64,000 bases of DNA from Meira nashicola (GCA_001600355.1 BCJU01000001.1:5084013-5148012); one strand, 5' to 3'. Positions 11,614 to 20,575 are shown, counted from the stretch's first letter. The notes: generated from the sequence alone by a model not told the origin. A program made the numbers and translations.

Positions 11614-11651
11614 TAGTACCTCATTCACCTCTTCACAATCCAACGTTCATA

Positions 11652-13733
11652 ATGGGTTATACTGAACTACCTCCTCCCGTTACCGACTTTGATTTGGACA
11701 AACAATCAGTTCCTGTTCCAGGTTCAGATGCTCCAGGTTTCTCACACATTTATCAAAGCAGCATTCATCCTCAATTGAAAACATCAGAGACAAATTATGA
11801 CCTCTTTGCCGTCGGTCGTCAAAAGTCTGGCGATAAGCCTTGTTTAGGTCATCGTCCTTGGGATGCATCAATCGGAGATTTCAAAAAAGAATACCAATGG
11901 ATCACCTATAATCAAGTAGAAGAATTCCGAACGGCTATTGGAAGTGCAGTGACTAAATTGCAAAAAGACAAAAAGCTTGGTGACGACGTCGGCATGACAG
12001 ATTTCACATGTGCATTCTGGTCGCAAAACAGACCTGAATTTCAAATTTTTGATCAAAGCAATTACGCCTACTCCCGTTACACAGTCGCACTTTATGAAAG
12101 TTATGATCGTGAGACTGCAGCATATATTTTGGACCATTCTGAAGCTCGTGTCTGTTTCACAACAGCTTCTCATGTGGCTGATTTGTTGAGTGTGTCCGAA
12201 CAAACGCCCAAATTGAAAGCTATCATCTTGCTCGAAACAAATGGACCAACCCCTTTGCGACCTGGTGAATTGAAGGCGAACCAATTAGCACGTCAATGGG
12301 CAGCCAGCAAGGGAATCACACTTTTAACATGGGATGAAGCTTTAGACTTAGGTCGCAAGAATCTCGTCGCTCACATTCCACCAAAAGATGTGAACGAATT
12401 ATCCAGTTTCTGCTATACCAGTGGTACAACCGGAAAGCCAAAAGCAGCAAAGGTGTCCCATGGAGAATTATCCGTTTGTGCTGCTGGAATGGCTTTATTC
12501 TCCGGATTAAGCGGTGAAGAAAGAGTGTTATCATTCTTACCTTTGGCCCACATCTTCGGTCGTTTGGCAGAAGCTACCTTTTTGCGTGGAGGATGGCAAA
12601 TTGGATACTTTAACGGTGACGTAACAAGATTGGTAGAAGATATGCAAATCTTGAAGCCAACTATGTTGTACTGCGTTCCTCGTGTTTTGAATCGTATTGC
12701 TGCTCTCATCTCTGCACAAATGGAAGGACCAGGATTGAAAGCTCGCCTATTACGCACTGCAGTTGAAGCCAAGATCGCAAATCATGATCGTGATGGCTCA
12801 GTTACTCATGCATTCTATGATCGCCTCGTTTTCCGCAAAGTACGTGCCGTTTTGGGAGGAGAATTGAAAACAATCATTTCCGGAAGTGCTCCATTACGTC
12901 CAGATGTTTTGAAACTTTTGCGAGTTTGTTTCTCAATCGATTTCCGCGAGGGTTACGGTCAAACTGAGAATGCTGGATATTGTTTGTGTATGTTACCAAA
13001 TGACAAAAAGCTTGGATCTTGTGGGCCTGCTTTACCTGGTGTTGAACTTCGCTTGAAAGACTGTCCTGAATTAGGTTACACTGCAAAGGACAAACCATAC
13101 CCACGCGGTGAATTATTATCTCGCGGACAAAGTGTTTTCCCAGGATACTTCAAAGACGATGAAAAAACGAAGGAGACTTTGGATTCTGAAGGTTGGTTAC
13201 ATTCCGGTGATGTAGCTCAAATTGACGAAGCAGGTCGCGTCTACATCATTGATCGTGTGAAGAATTTATTGAAATTATCGCAAGGTGAATATGTTGCAAT
13301 CGAAAATGTTGAAGGTAAATTAAGCGCTTTGAAGCAATTGATGCAATTATGGTTGTATGGTGATTCAATGCAAAGCCATTTGGTTGCCGTTGCTGTTCCT
13401 GAGCCTGACATTTTTGCACCTTTCGCTTCAAATATTTTGGGACAAAAGATTGCTCCAACAGATGCAAAAGCTATTGAATCTGCATGCAATGATGAAAAGG
13501 TGACCAAGGCAGTCTTACAAGAATTGATGATTCATGGTAAAAAGATCGGTTTGAAAGGATTCGAGATCCCACGCGCTCTCAAATTACGTGCAGAACCATT
13601 CAGTCCTGAGAACGGTTTCTTAACACCAACACAAAAGATGAAACGACCGGAAGCTAAACAAATGATGAAGAAAGATCTCGATGCCCTTTACGCTCAACCA
13701 CCTGCTGAGATTAATTCTTCAGGAAAGTTGTAG
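11652..13733 (+). CDS. Long-chain fatty-acyl-CoA synthetase (Faa/ACSL type)
   Basis: This enzyme activates long-chain fatty acids with ATP and CoA for beta-oxidation, lipid synthesis or protein acylation. From the ATG at 11652 the product has 693 residues, the normal family length. The AMP-binding P-loop YTSGTTGKPK starts at residue 255. FLPLAHIFGR, ISGSAPLRPDV, GYGQTE and the fatty-acyl signature around GWLHSGDVAQID follow, then DRVKNLLKLSQGEYVA. The last residues are SSGKL. GKL is close to, but not, a canonical peroxisomal PTS1, so peroxisomal location is possible. An ATG at 11271 is open in frame and would add 127 residues. I chose the shorter start because it matches family length and has A at -3. 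Confidence 0.93.
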   Translation: MGYTELPPPVTDFDLDKQSVPVPGSDAPGFSHIYQSSIHPQLKTSETNYDLFAVGRQKSGDKPCLGHRPWDASIGDFKKEYQWITYNQVEEFRTAIGSAVTKLQKDKKLGDDVGMTDFTCAFWSQNRPEFQIFDQSNYAYSRYTVALYESYDRETAAYILDHSEARVCFTTASHVADLLSVSEQTPKLKAIILLETNGPTPLRPGELKANQLARQWAASKGITLLTWDEALDLGRKNLVAHIPPKDVNELSSFCYTSGTTGKPKAAKVSHGELSVCAAGMALFSGLSGEERVLSFLPLAHIFGRLAEATFLRGGWQIGYFNGDVTRLVEDMQILKPTMLYCVPRVLNRIAALISAQMEGPGLKARLLRTAVEAKIANHDRDGSVTHAFYDRLVFRKVRAVLGGELKTIISGSAPLRPDVLKLLRVCFSIDFREGYGQTENAGYCLCMLPNDKKLGSCGPALPGVELRLKDCPELGYTAKDKPYPRGELLSRGQSVFPGYFKDDEKTKETLDSEGWLHSGDVAQIDEAGRVYIIDRVKNLLKLSQGEYVAIENVEGKLSALKQLMQLWLYGDSMQSHLVAVAVPEPDIFAPFASNILGQKIAPTDAKAIESACNDEKVTKAVLQELMIHGKKIGLKGFEIPRALKLRAEPFSPENGFLTPTQKMKRPEAKQMMKKDLDALYAQPPAEINSSGKL

Positions 13734-13810
13734 AAGTATATGATGTGTTTTATGTGTTTTGATCAGAGATGTTTTTAATACTTGTGAAAAATATCTGCTT
13801 TCCATGCTAA

Positions 13811-13885
13811 TAGATGCAATGATGAAAAGAGGATTGAGGCTGTCGTGCAAGAAGTGACAATTCATGAGAAGAGGTCAGGTTTGCT
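13811..13885 (+). pseudogene. Relic fragment of an acyl-CoA synthetase paralogue
   Basis: About 75 bp align codon by codon with 13481-13555 of the upstream synthetase gene. TGCAATGATGAAAAG is shared exactly, followed by scattered substitutions, and the relic ends in a TAG shortly after the GL codons. It is too short to encode anything. It probably remains from a diverged second copy rather than a fresh duplication, since changes preserve the reading frame over the aligned part. Confidence 0.6.
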
Positions 13886-13950
13886 TTAGATGACTTTTGG
13901 ACACAGACAAAAAACAACGCTTGCTAAGACCTAGCAAACACATAGAAGAT

Positions 13951-14029
13951 AAATCGTAAAACACATGACATTTTGACCATACATATAGAAGGTCTTTTCT
14001 CATCAATACACCGTGAAAGAATGAAAACA
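13951..14029. repeat. Island direct repeat, left copy
   Basis: About 78 bp, roughly 90% identical by eye to 18098-18177 in the same orientation. The shared core runs from TCGTAAAA through CCATACATATAGAAGGTC to ACACCGTGAA. It abuts the point where the transporter pseudogene loses similarity to the intact gene. Confidence 0.8.
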
Positions 14030-15148
14030 ACGGTCATAACAACATTAATGACGTATTGAATAGAACTTGAAACGACTGCTTGTGCTGAATCGTTAACGCC
14101 TGCCATTTGGAATACGTATCCGATATAGTACATCATAACGTTCATTCCAGTTAATTGGGACCAAATTTGAGTAAAGATACCGATGTGGATACGATATAAC
14201 ATCTTTCCTTTGAACAAATCTGTAAAGCCACTTCCTTCTCCTGATTCTGCTTCAATGGAATCTTGAATTTCCTTTAATTCAGCAATGACTAAAGGAGAAG
14301 AAATGTCTCCGTTTGCATGTACTAAAGCTAAAACTTGACGAGCTTCTTCATAACGACCTTTGCTTGCTAACCAACGAGGAGAACGCGGCATAAAAGGAAT
14401 CATGAAGATGAGGAAAACAGCAGGGATCATTTGGAGAGCCCATGGCAAACGAAAACTCAAAGTACTACGACCATCTTGATCGCCAGCATAAGAGCAACCA
14501 AGAGAAACATAATAGAAAATCATGATACCCCAAGTGATTGCCCATTGTTGACAACCGACTAAACGACCACGTAATTTTGTTGGAGATAATTCGGAAATAT
14601 AAACTGGTACTTGAGCAGAAGCTATACCGATTGCGATACCACAAATCAAACGACCAACTACCAACATTTCGATAGCTTGAGCAGCACAAGTGATAATTGA
14701 ACCAATGAACACAGAATGAAATACTCGAATCTAATTGGCCAGAAAAAATTCTGTGTAAATTTACACAGAATTTTCAAAGATTGAATTACGACGACCAAAT
14801 TTTTCCGTCATCATACTTGAAACAACTGCACCCAGGAAAAAACCCACCTGTTATTGAAGCAGTAATTCCACCTTGAACGTCAGAAGCAGGACTGGCAGAA
14901 TCAACCCAACCTAAAGGCTTATTTGCTTGTTGATAAGGAATATCATTACGACCATTAAAACAAACTTTGTAATTTGGAGTTGGTTAAATAGCAGACATTG
15001 ATGCAATATCAAAACCAAATAAAAGACCGTCAACGCAGCCTAAAGCTGTGATGATGTAACGATTACTGATCGTCTTCATTTCCTTGATGATGATGATGAG
15101 AGAAAGCGAAGGGGAAGGTGACCTTTCGGAAAGATTTTCAAACTGGGG
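14026..15148 (-). pseudogene. Broken, truncated copy of the sugar transporter at 31973-33670
   Basis: Similarity starts about 68 bp upstream of the original ATG (15079), so the core leader was copied as well. It ends after the codons for NVVMTV, about 60% into the gene. Damage includes an in-frame TAA at 14986-14984 (a CTTACC to TTTAACC change), a one-base insertion near 14840, and an insertion carrying a 30-bp perfect palindrome (14745-14774). Most of the retained part is nearly identical to the intact gene. A sharply bounded patch (about 14316-14462) differs mostly at synonymous sites. A 262-codon frame remains open at 13924-14712 but has no natural start and lacks half of the helices. It sits in inverse orientation to the intact copy. 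Confidence 0.9.
14745..14774. repeat. 30-bp perfect palindrome inside the transporter pseudogene
   Basis: The left arm AAAATTCTGTGTAAA is followed at once by its exact reverse complement. The intact gene lacks it. A further ACAGAAT lies at 14711. It may be a tiny insertion or a foldback repair scar. Confidence 0.85.
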
Positions 15149-15350
15149 TATACCTCAGGTTATCTATAGTAGTGATATAACGCGGAAATATATGTGCTTG
15201 CATGAATTTCATGCATGCATGCGTGCATATTAACCATGTTACTCTATTGACTAGCAGAAGAAGAAATTGTATAATTATTGATTACTGTTTTGATTGTTTG
15301 TTTGCTATCTTCATCATTTCATTTCATTTCAATTGATTTCTATTTTCATT

Positions 15351-17882
15351 ATGGCTCCTAAAGATCCTTCAACGTTTGTCAAAGTTGGTAAAAGAAAGGT
15401 GGATATCACATCTGAAGATAAAGAGGCTGGAAAAAGATTGAAAGGCTGGTTTTCATCTACAAAAGCCGAATCAAGTGGATCTTCTACAAGTCATTTAGCT
15501 TCTTCTATGCTAGATGATTTAGAGAAGTCGGATAATAATACCAATATCGGTAAAAGGCTTTTTCAAGGAAATCATGATATCGGAAATAGCAAAGAAAATC
15601 TTGATTCTATATTTTTAGATCATGAAAAGCAACAAAATATTCCGTCAAGCGAAAAAAATGATTTGATTGCAATATGCAAGAATAAGAAGCCAAATTTTAT
15701 TTTCCTTCCACATCTGGTACCTAAATATAAAATCCCACAAGGATTTGAGAGTATCGTTAGCTCAACAATTCAGATGATTCAATCTCCTCAATTTTACGAT
15801 ATGTTTTTCAAAAAGCGTGATAATTTTCTATTAGAGGCAAGTCTAGATCGTTTTAAATCAACCGCAACGTTATTTGCAACGTCTATTTTACAAACTTTAA
15901 ATGGAAATAAAGGTTCAAATGCTTTTTTATCATCTTTAGCAACTATTTTAACCGATGAAGTAGGTCTCCTTGATCAAGAAGTGAGAATCGCCAACCGATT
16001 CACCTTTTCCGGAATCTACCTTCTTTGGGGTTTAAATGAAGCAAAGGAAGTTGAATGGATCTATGTCGGAAAAAGTCGAAATATTCAGAATCGACTCGGT
16101 CAACATCTTGATTGTATAGAAGAGATTTGGCCAGACGTAGAACATACAACGGATCTCAAATATAATTTAGCAAAAAAGTCAAATACGGTTAAATTCGGTG
16201 TCCTGGCAAATACAAGTTCTAGTGATGATTTAGATCTATACAACGCACAATTAGAAGCTCTTTATTGTGCTATGTTTGGATCATATAATAAATGTCCTAA
16301 ATTTCTAGAACTTCGGGCAGAATTTGGATTACCAGCTATCAACGTAAAAGGAGCAAATGCCACCCGTTGCTTAGATGGCCCCGATAGAAGAGTAGATGTT
16401 TGCTCTAATCTCAATATTTTAATTGAGCATTGGAAGTCTAAATTATCCTCTTCTTGGTTAAACTTTATTCGAATTGATTGGCTATGGAAATATCATCAAG
16501 ATTGCTATTCTAAAGGCATTTCCATTCCTGATAATCTCGTAGGAATCACACAAAACTGTGTCAATCGGGCAAAAGAGCAAGTATATATTAACCGAGATCG
16601 TTATGAAGCCGTTAAAAGAGATCATTTATTAAACGGTGAATTTATTATGCAAGCTAAGGCAGAAAAAGGAGATCATCCAGGTTTTTATGCATCAAATTTT
16701 CATGGTATATTTATCAAAGATAGTATTGTTGAAACCCTTGGAATCGTTGATCTCTCTCAAGTTTACCTTCATCTTCAACGTGGTCCAAGTAGTCAAGAAG
16801 ATGATCTTTTTCTAAATCTCAGTGAAAAAGAACGTCATTTATACTCTGGAATCAAATTATTTGCAACAAAAGATGGTGTCACGGTCCCATTTCAATTTAT
16901 AATAATGATTGATAATTCGATCACACGTCAAAAGTTTGCAAGAAAGTTATATGATTGGTTAGCTATAGGAGATTCACAAACGCTTATCCGTGAAGCAAAA
17001 GCCCGAGAAGATCGACAAGAGTTTTTTATTCCTGAAGAGACAGAGAATAGAGATATCGTAAATGGGCTTTTAAACGGACATGCTCGATTAAATTGGTGGA
17101 CAAATTGTTGGAATATTGTATGGAAACCAGATGCCGAATCGAATACAAGCAGCCCCCGTGATTATATGACGTTACCTGATTTAGGAGATATCACAACCGG
17201 ATTAGGCTATTCTTCAAGACCCCAAGGTTTTTTTATTTTTATCCGAGTAAATTTCAATTCAGAATATTCGGTTTATCAATATCGGTCTTTACAAGATGGT
17301 CACTACTTGGCAAATATTGGATTTGATGTTCTTAATGCTAATAATGAATGGGTTCCATTACGATTTGTGTTCGACCTTCAAACAAGCACAGAAAACTCTC
17401 CTAAGGGGACAAAAATGATACCAATTCTCAAGAAGGCTCGTCAAATTTATATCGAACAAGGTGGAGAAGTATCTGATACAAGTGCAGAAGATATTCAACC
17501 AATTCCAATTGATGGTATACCACAAGATCTTCCAGGAACTCCGTCAATGTTTAAAATAATGAAAAATAAAAATTTACGCAAGGAAAAAACAAATGGAGGG
17601 TATTTATTCAATATGAATGCAAATGATGGACTAAGCCCCAAAAAAATCAATTTCTACCTGGCAAAGGCTTTAGAGTTTTACTTTTGGCCAAATGATGATC
17701 GTAGCAAAAAACGTTGTGCAATTAAACTTGATGGGTGGAATATGGAGGCAAATCAAGCTCGCTTACTCGTCTGCACATCTCCTGATGGTAATGGACCTTG
17801 GTTTGATTCTACAAGCTATGAAAGTTTCTCACAACAACGCTTGGATTGGATTGATAGGCACAATGAATCGGCGAGAAGATGA
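15351..17882 (+). CDS. Large protein with a GIY-YIG nuclease domain, function unknown
   Basis: The product has 843 residues from the ATG at 15351; the upstream frame has no ATG. The N-terminus is basic (KVGKRKV, KRLKGW) and could be a nuclear localisation signal. A GIY-YIG domain begins near residue 219. GIY is at 221-223 and YVG at 238-240, and Arg248, Glu302 and Asn313 occupy the usual catalytic positions, so the nuclease looks intact. The remaining ~500 residues are unrecognised. Two segments there (YSGIKLF...VPFQFIIMID near 500 and ANIGFDV...VPLRFVFDL near 660) look alike and may be repeats of a beta-rich domain. By eye the gene is more AT-rich than its neighbours. It lies between gene fragments and a ~78-bp direct repeat. 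I do not know whether it is a host gene, a domesticated element or part of a mobile unit. Confidence 0.8.
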   Translation: MAPKDPSTFVKVGKRKVDITSEDKEAGKRLKGWFSSTKAESSGSSTSHLASSMLDDLEKSDNNTNIGKRLFQGNHDIGNSKENLDSIFLDHEKQQNIPSSEKNDLIAICKNKKPNFIFLPHLVPKYKIPQGFESIVSSTIQMIQSPQFYDMFFKKRDNFLLEASLDRFKSTATLFATSILQTLNGNKGSNAFLSSLATILTDEVGLLDQEVRIANRFTFSGIYLLWGLNEAKEVEWIYVGKSRNIQNRLGQHLDCIEEIWPDVEHTTDLKYNLAKKSNTVKFGVLANTSSSDDLDLYNAQLEALYCAMFGSYNKCPKFLELRAEFGLPAINVKGANATRCLDGPDRRVDVCSNLNILIEHWKSKLSSSWLNFIRIDWLWKYHQDCYSKGISIPDNLVGITQNCVNRAKEQVYINRDRYEAVKRDHLLNGEFIMQAKAEKGDHPGFYASNFHGIFIKDSIVETLGIVDLSQVYLHLQRGPSSQEDDLFLNLSEKERHLYSGIKLFATKDGVTVPFQFIIMIDNSITRQKFARKLYDWLAIGDSQTLIREAKAREDRQEFFIPEETENRDIVNGLLNGHARLNWWTNCWNIVWKPDAESNTSSPRDYMTLPDLGDITTGLGYSSRPQGFFIFIRVNFNSEYSVYQYRSLQDGHYLANIGFDVLNANNEWVPLRFVFDLQTSTENSPKGTKMIPILKKARQIYIEQGGEVSDTSAEDIQPIPIDGIPQDLPGTPSMFKIMKNKNLRKEKTNGGYLFNMNANDGLSPKKINFYLAKALEFYFWPNDDRSKKRCAIKLDGWNMEANQARLLVCTSPDGNGPWFDSTSYESFSQQRLDWIDRHNESARR

Positions 17883-17990
17883 TTCTTCTTTTTTATACTT
17901 CTATTTCTTCTCATTACTTTCTTTTAGATACCTTTGTAACATTCAAATCACTTCAAATAGAATCTTAATACAATATTTTAAAGAAGATGA

Positions 17991-18052
17991 TAAACTATTT
18001 TTAAATAAAACTGCTCTAAATAAAACTCTTATAAAGATTGCTACTTCGCAAT
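17991..18052. pseudogene. Short fragment resembling part of the TMEM33-family gene
   Basis: About 62 bp match 36649-36710, inside the Pom33/TMEM33-like coding region, at roughly 85% by eye. AAATAAAACTC and ATTGCTACTTCG are shared. Several of the differences from the functional gene change G or C to A or T. It is far too short to function. Confidence 0.6.
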
Positions 18053-18097
18053 ATTGGCACACTTAAATCGTTCATAACAGCGCACATCCGACAAAAT

Positions 18098-18177
18098 GAA
18101 TCGTAAAAAACATGCCATTTCGACCATACATATAGAAGGTCTTTTCTCATCATTACACCGTGAATAAATAAAAAACA
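18098..18177. repeat. Island direct repeat, right copy
   Basis: Second copy of the ~78-bp repeat at 13951-14029, same orientation, 4.1 kb away. Together the two bracket the transporter pseudogene and the GIY-YIG gene. Confidence 0.8.
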
Positions 18178-18265
18178 AATAGAGAATACATGACCATGAA
18201 GGAGTATAATAAGGTATCTTTGAGATGAGAAAGTGGATTAAGGCTGTATTACAGTAACCCTTGTT

Positions 18266-20575
18266 TTAAGCAAGCCATGGTGGAACACCAACAGTTGTTC
18301 CTTTGATTGCACCTGAAACACCAGCAATTTCCAAAATTGCATTAATAACACCTGCAATACCTTCACCAGCAACTAAACCGGCAGCGATTGCATATGCATA
18401 AATGTCTGCATTTCCGGGGTATTTCTTTGACCAAAAGTGAACAAGTGTTGCACCTGTTGCCATTGCGATACCGTAATTGCAATTTGGCACCAAGAATCCA
18501 ATACCGATTGCGTTCCAGTTTGGTAGGTAAACGTGGTATTTTGGTGGAATGACTTTATAACGTGCAACGACGGTTGCAATTGCAATGATTGTCAAAATGA
18601 TTGCAGTCAAACCTGAAGAAAGTGAAACGGGCAATTTAGGTGCAACTACTGCGATTGAAACTGCTTGCCATGCTGCAACACTTGGTGCGCCGAAAACACA
18701 AGTTTCTGCATCTGGGTCCAAGACACATGGGTATGCCTTTGAGAAGAGAACAAACAATCCGACCGAAATTGGTGTTGCCCAAAGGGAACCAAACAATTGA
18801 GCGTAGAATTGTGTAAGTGGAGAAGCACGTAACCAATGTCCAGTTTTCAAATCACCAACCATATCGACTGAGTGGGCAGCAGCAGAAGAAGCGATTGAAC
18901 CTGCAATCAAGTTTTCCAATTGAGCAGATGGACCAGTTCTACCTTCACCCTTGATTGCACCACCAACGATCAATTGAGATGCTTTAGCAACGGATGACAA
19001 TGGGTTAATATCAGTTGTACCGGAAGATTGAATTCCAATGAAAGAGAACAAGAATGCCAAAATGATTGCCAAGATTGCGTTACCTGCATTCATGTGGAAT
19101 TGCAAAGCACAAACCAAGATCGTCATCAAGATTGACAAAGCCAAACCGACCAAAACGTAAAGTAATGGAACTTGTTGTTCTTTTGGTGCTGGATCAGGGA
19201 TAGCATCTTCAAAGATGGGAATTTCACGACCTGTAATCTTTGCATAGCTTTCCAAGCATGCCGATTTGATTCCAGCCCAAAGTGATTTATAGTTCATGGC
19301 AACTTCTGCGAAACTGTATCCAAACATCATCAAAACTGCGGGCCAGATCAACCAATAACGGGGACTTGCATCTTTGACTGTAGTCTTACCGGGCTTGTAT
19401 TGAGTAGTGGAGAAGCAAGTGTATGCCATTTCATATCCATCACTTGCAAAAGAATGGCACTTTGCTTCACCTGTTGCAACCAATGAAGGACCAATCATTG
19501 CGTATCCGAGGAACAATCCACCCAAGAATGACCATGATGCATTCATACCGGCTAGCATACCTGATCCAAAGAAAGCAGGTGTAATGGTCGTATACCATCC
19601 CCAGTTGTCGACATAGATGGCGTTTTTCCAACCCCACTCATGAAGCCAAAAAAAAACGTGTTGATCGAGCAAGATACCGGGAACGTAAGAGTTAACGACA
19701 CAGTAAACGATTGAACATCCGAAAGCGACACCAAGAGCTTTTGTCTTTTTACGTGCAAGTGCAGCACCGTTTGCGGTATGCATTGCACGGATGGCTAAAG
19801 CGGTAGCAGTAGGTGTTGGGAAAACGAGCTTTTGTTTCAAGATGTAGAACTTACGTAATGGGATGGCAAAGAAACAAGCATAGAATGCAGAGCAGAAGCA
19901 GAATGTGAACAAACGTGCGAAATCAGCTTGAGGATCTTTGAGTAATCCTAAACGGTACATTGCTGGTACGGCAGCAACAAACATTGATGTTAAACCAGAA
20001 GAACCAGCAGCGGCAGATTGAATTGTAACATTTTCACGTGGACCAAAGAAAGAACCACCTTTGCCGTCAGGCAAAACTTTTGTGAGTGATTTGATGATGA
20101 CGAAACCGAGTAAAGAAGCGAACAAAGTTGCTGAGAAAGTGAAACCTGTCTTTAAACCAAGGTAAATGTTTGAAGCAGCAATGATGAAACCCAAAGCTGT
20201 ACCAACAACCAAAGCACGTAAAGTTAAACCACTTCCTTCTTCGTGCGGAAGAGATGATTCAGGGAATGGAACACCTCTTGCCAAATCTTCTGCCGTGAAA
20301 GACTCTTGTAGATCTTCCATATCTTCAGTTTGATGTTTTTCATTTGAACCGTATGGCAATGCGCTTGTTACCTTTTCATCACTTTCACCCAAAGAAGCTT
20401 TTTCATCTTTGCTGCTTGAAGAACGATGAACGTTTGAAGGGCGTGAAACGGGTTCATCAGCATGAACGATATCTTCATGTGCGCCTTCTTGTGTGACGTG
20501 GTGAGCGTGCAAGCGAGTTGCTACGTTCAATGCCGGGTCAGGGCCGCCTGTGGCGTAATAATCATTCCTCTCCAT
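18266..20575 (-). CDS. OPT-superfamily transporter (YGL114W-like)
   Basis: This is a membrane carrier of 769 residues. A hydrophilic, Ser- and acid-rich N-terminal ~120 residues precedes about 14-16 hydrophobic segments. The GLTLRALVVG entry helix, the NIYLGLKTG stretch, the FGPRENVTIQSAAAG block and the NPLSSVAKASQL motif fit the OPT (oligopeptide/metal-chelate) family. They fit the branch that includes yeast YGL114W rather than the Opt1/Isp4 glutathione carriers. The substrate is unknown. It is convergent with the GIY-YIG gene. Confidence 0.88.
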   Translation of the reverse strand: MERNDYYATGGPDPALNVATRLHAHHVTQEGAHEDIVHADEPVSRPSNVHRSSSSKDEKASLGESDEKVTSALPYGSNEKHQTEDMEDLQESFTAEDLARGVPFPESSLPHEEGSGLTLRALVVGTALGFIIAASNIYLGLKTGFTFSATLFASLLGFVIIKSLTKVLPDGKGGSFFGPRENVTIQSAAAGSSGLTSMFVAAVPAMYRLGLLKDPQADFARLFTFCFCSAFYACFFAIPLRKFYILKQKLVFPTPTATALAIRAMHTANGAALARKKTKALGVAFGCSIVYCVVNSYVPGILLDQHVFFWLHEWGWKNAIYVDNWGWYTTITPAFFGSGMLAGMNASWSFLGGLFLGYAMIGPSLVATGEAKCHSFASDGYEMAYTCFSTTQYKPGKTTVKDASPRYWLIWPAVLMMFGYSFAEVAMNYKSLWAGIKSACLESYAKITGREIPIFEDAIPDPAPKEQQVPLLYVLVGLALSILMTILVCALQFHMNAGNAILAIILAFLFSFIGIQSSGTTDINPLSSVAKASQLIVGGAIKGEGRTGPSAQLENLIAGSIASSAAAHSVDMVGDLKTGHWLRASPLTQFYAQLFGSLWATPISVGLFVLFSKAYPCVLDPDAETCVFGAPSVAAWQAVSIAVVAPKLPVSLSSGLTAIILTIIAIATVVARYKVIPPKYHVYLPNWNAIGIGFLVPNCNYGIAMATGATLVHFWSKKYPGNADIYAYAIAAGLVAGEGIAGVINAILEIAGVSGAIKGTTVGVPPWLA

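Larger units (their letters stand above)
10939..11651. other. Divergent promoter region of CCP1 and acyl-CoA synthetase
   Basis: It holds a TATATAAG at 11151-11158 pointing toward the synthetase, a six-codon uORF starting at 11188, and an open frame from an ATG at 11271 that runs into the synthetase. An ATC repeat lies at 11591-11613. Confidence 0.5.
17883..18265. other. Fragment-bearing spacer between GIY-YIG gene and OPT transporter
   Basis: The spacer holds a TMEM33-like fragment, the right copy of the island repeat, and the 3' end of the transporter gene. Confidence 0.6.

Noticed and set aside
13924..14712. 262-codon transporter frame as a functional half-transporter gene
   Set aside because: It lacks a natural start and its 3' half, and upstream sequence carries a stop, a frameshift and an insertion relative to the intact copy.
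15351..17882. Homing endonuclease of a group I intron or Slx1
   Set aside because: There is no intron structure or split host gene around it, and no C-terminal RING/PHD-like cysteines as in Slx1.
13951..18177. LTR retrotransposon bounded by the direct repeats
   Set aside because: The repeats are only ~78 bp, there is no reverse transcriptase, integrase or primer-binding site, and the inside holds a host-gene pseudogene.
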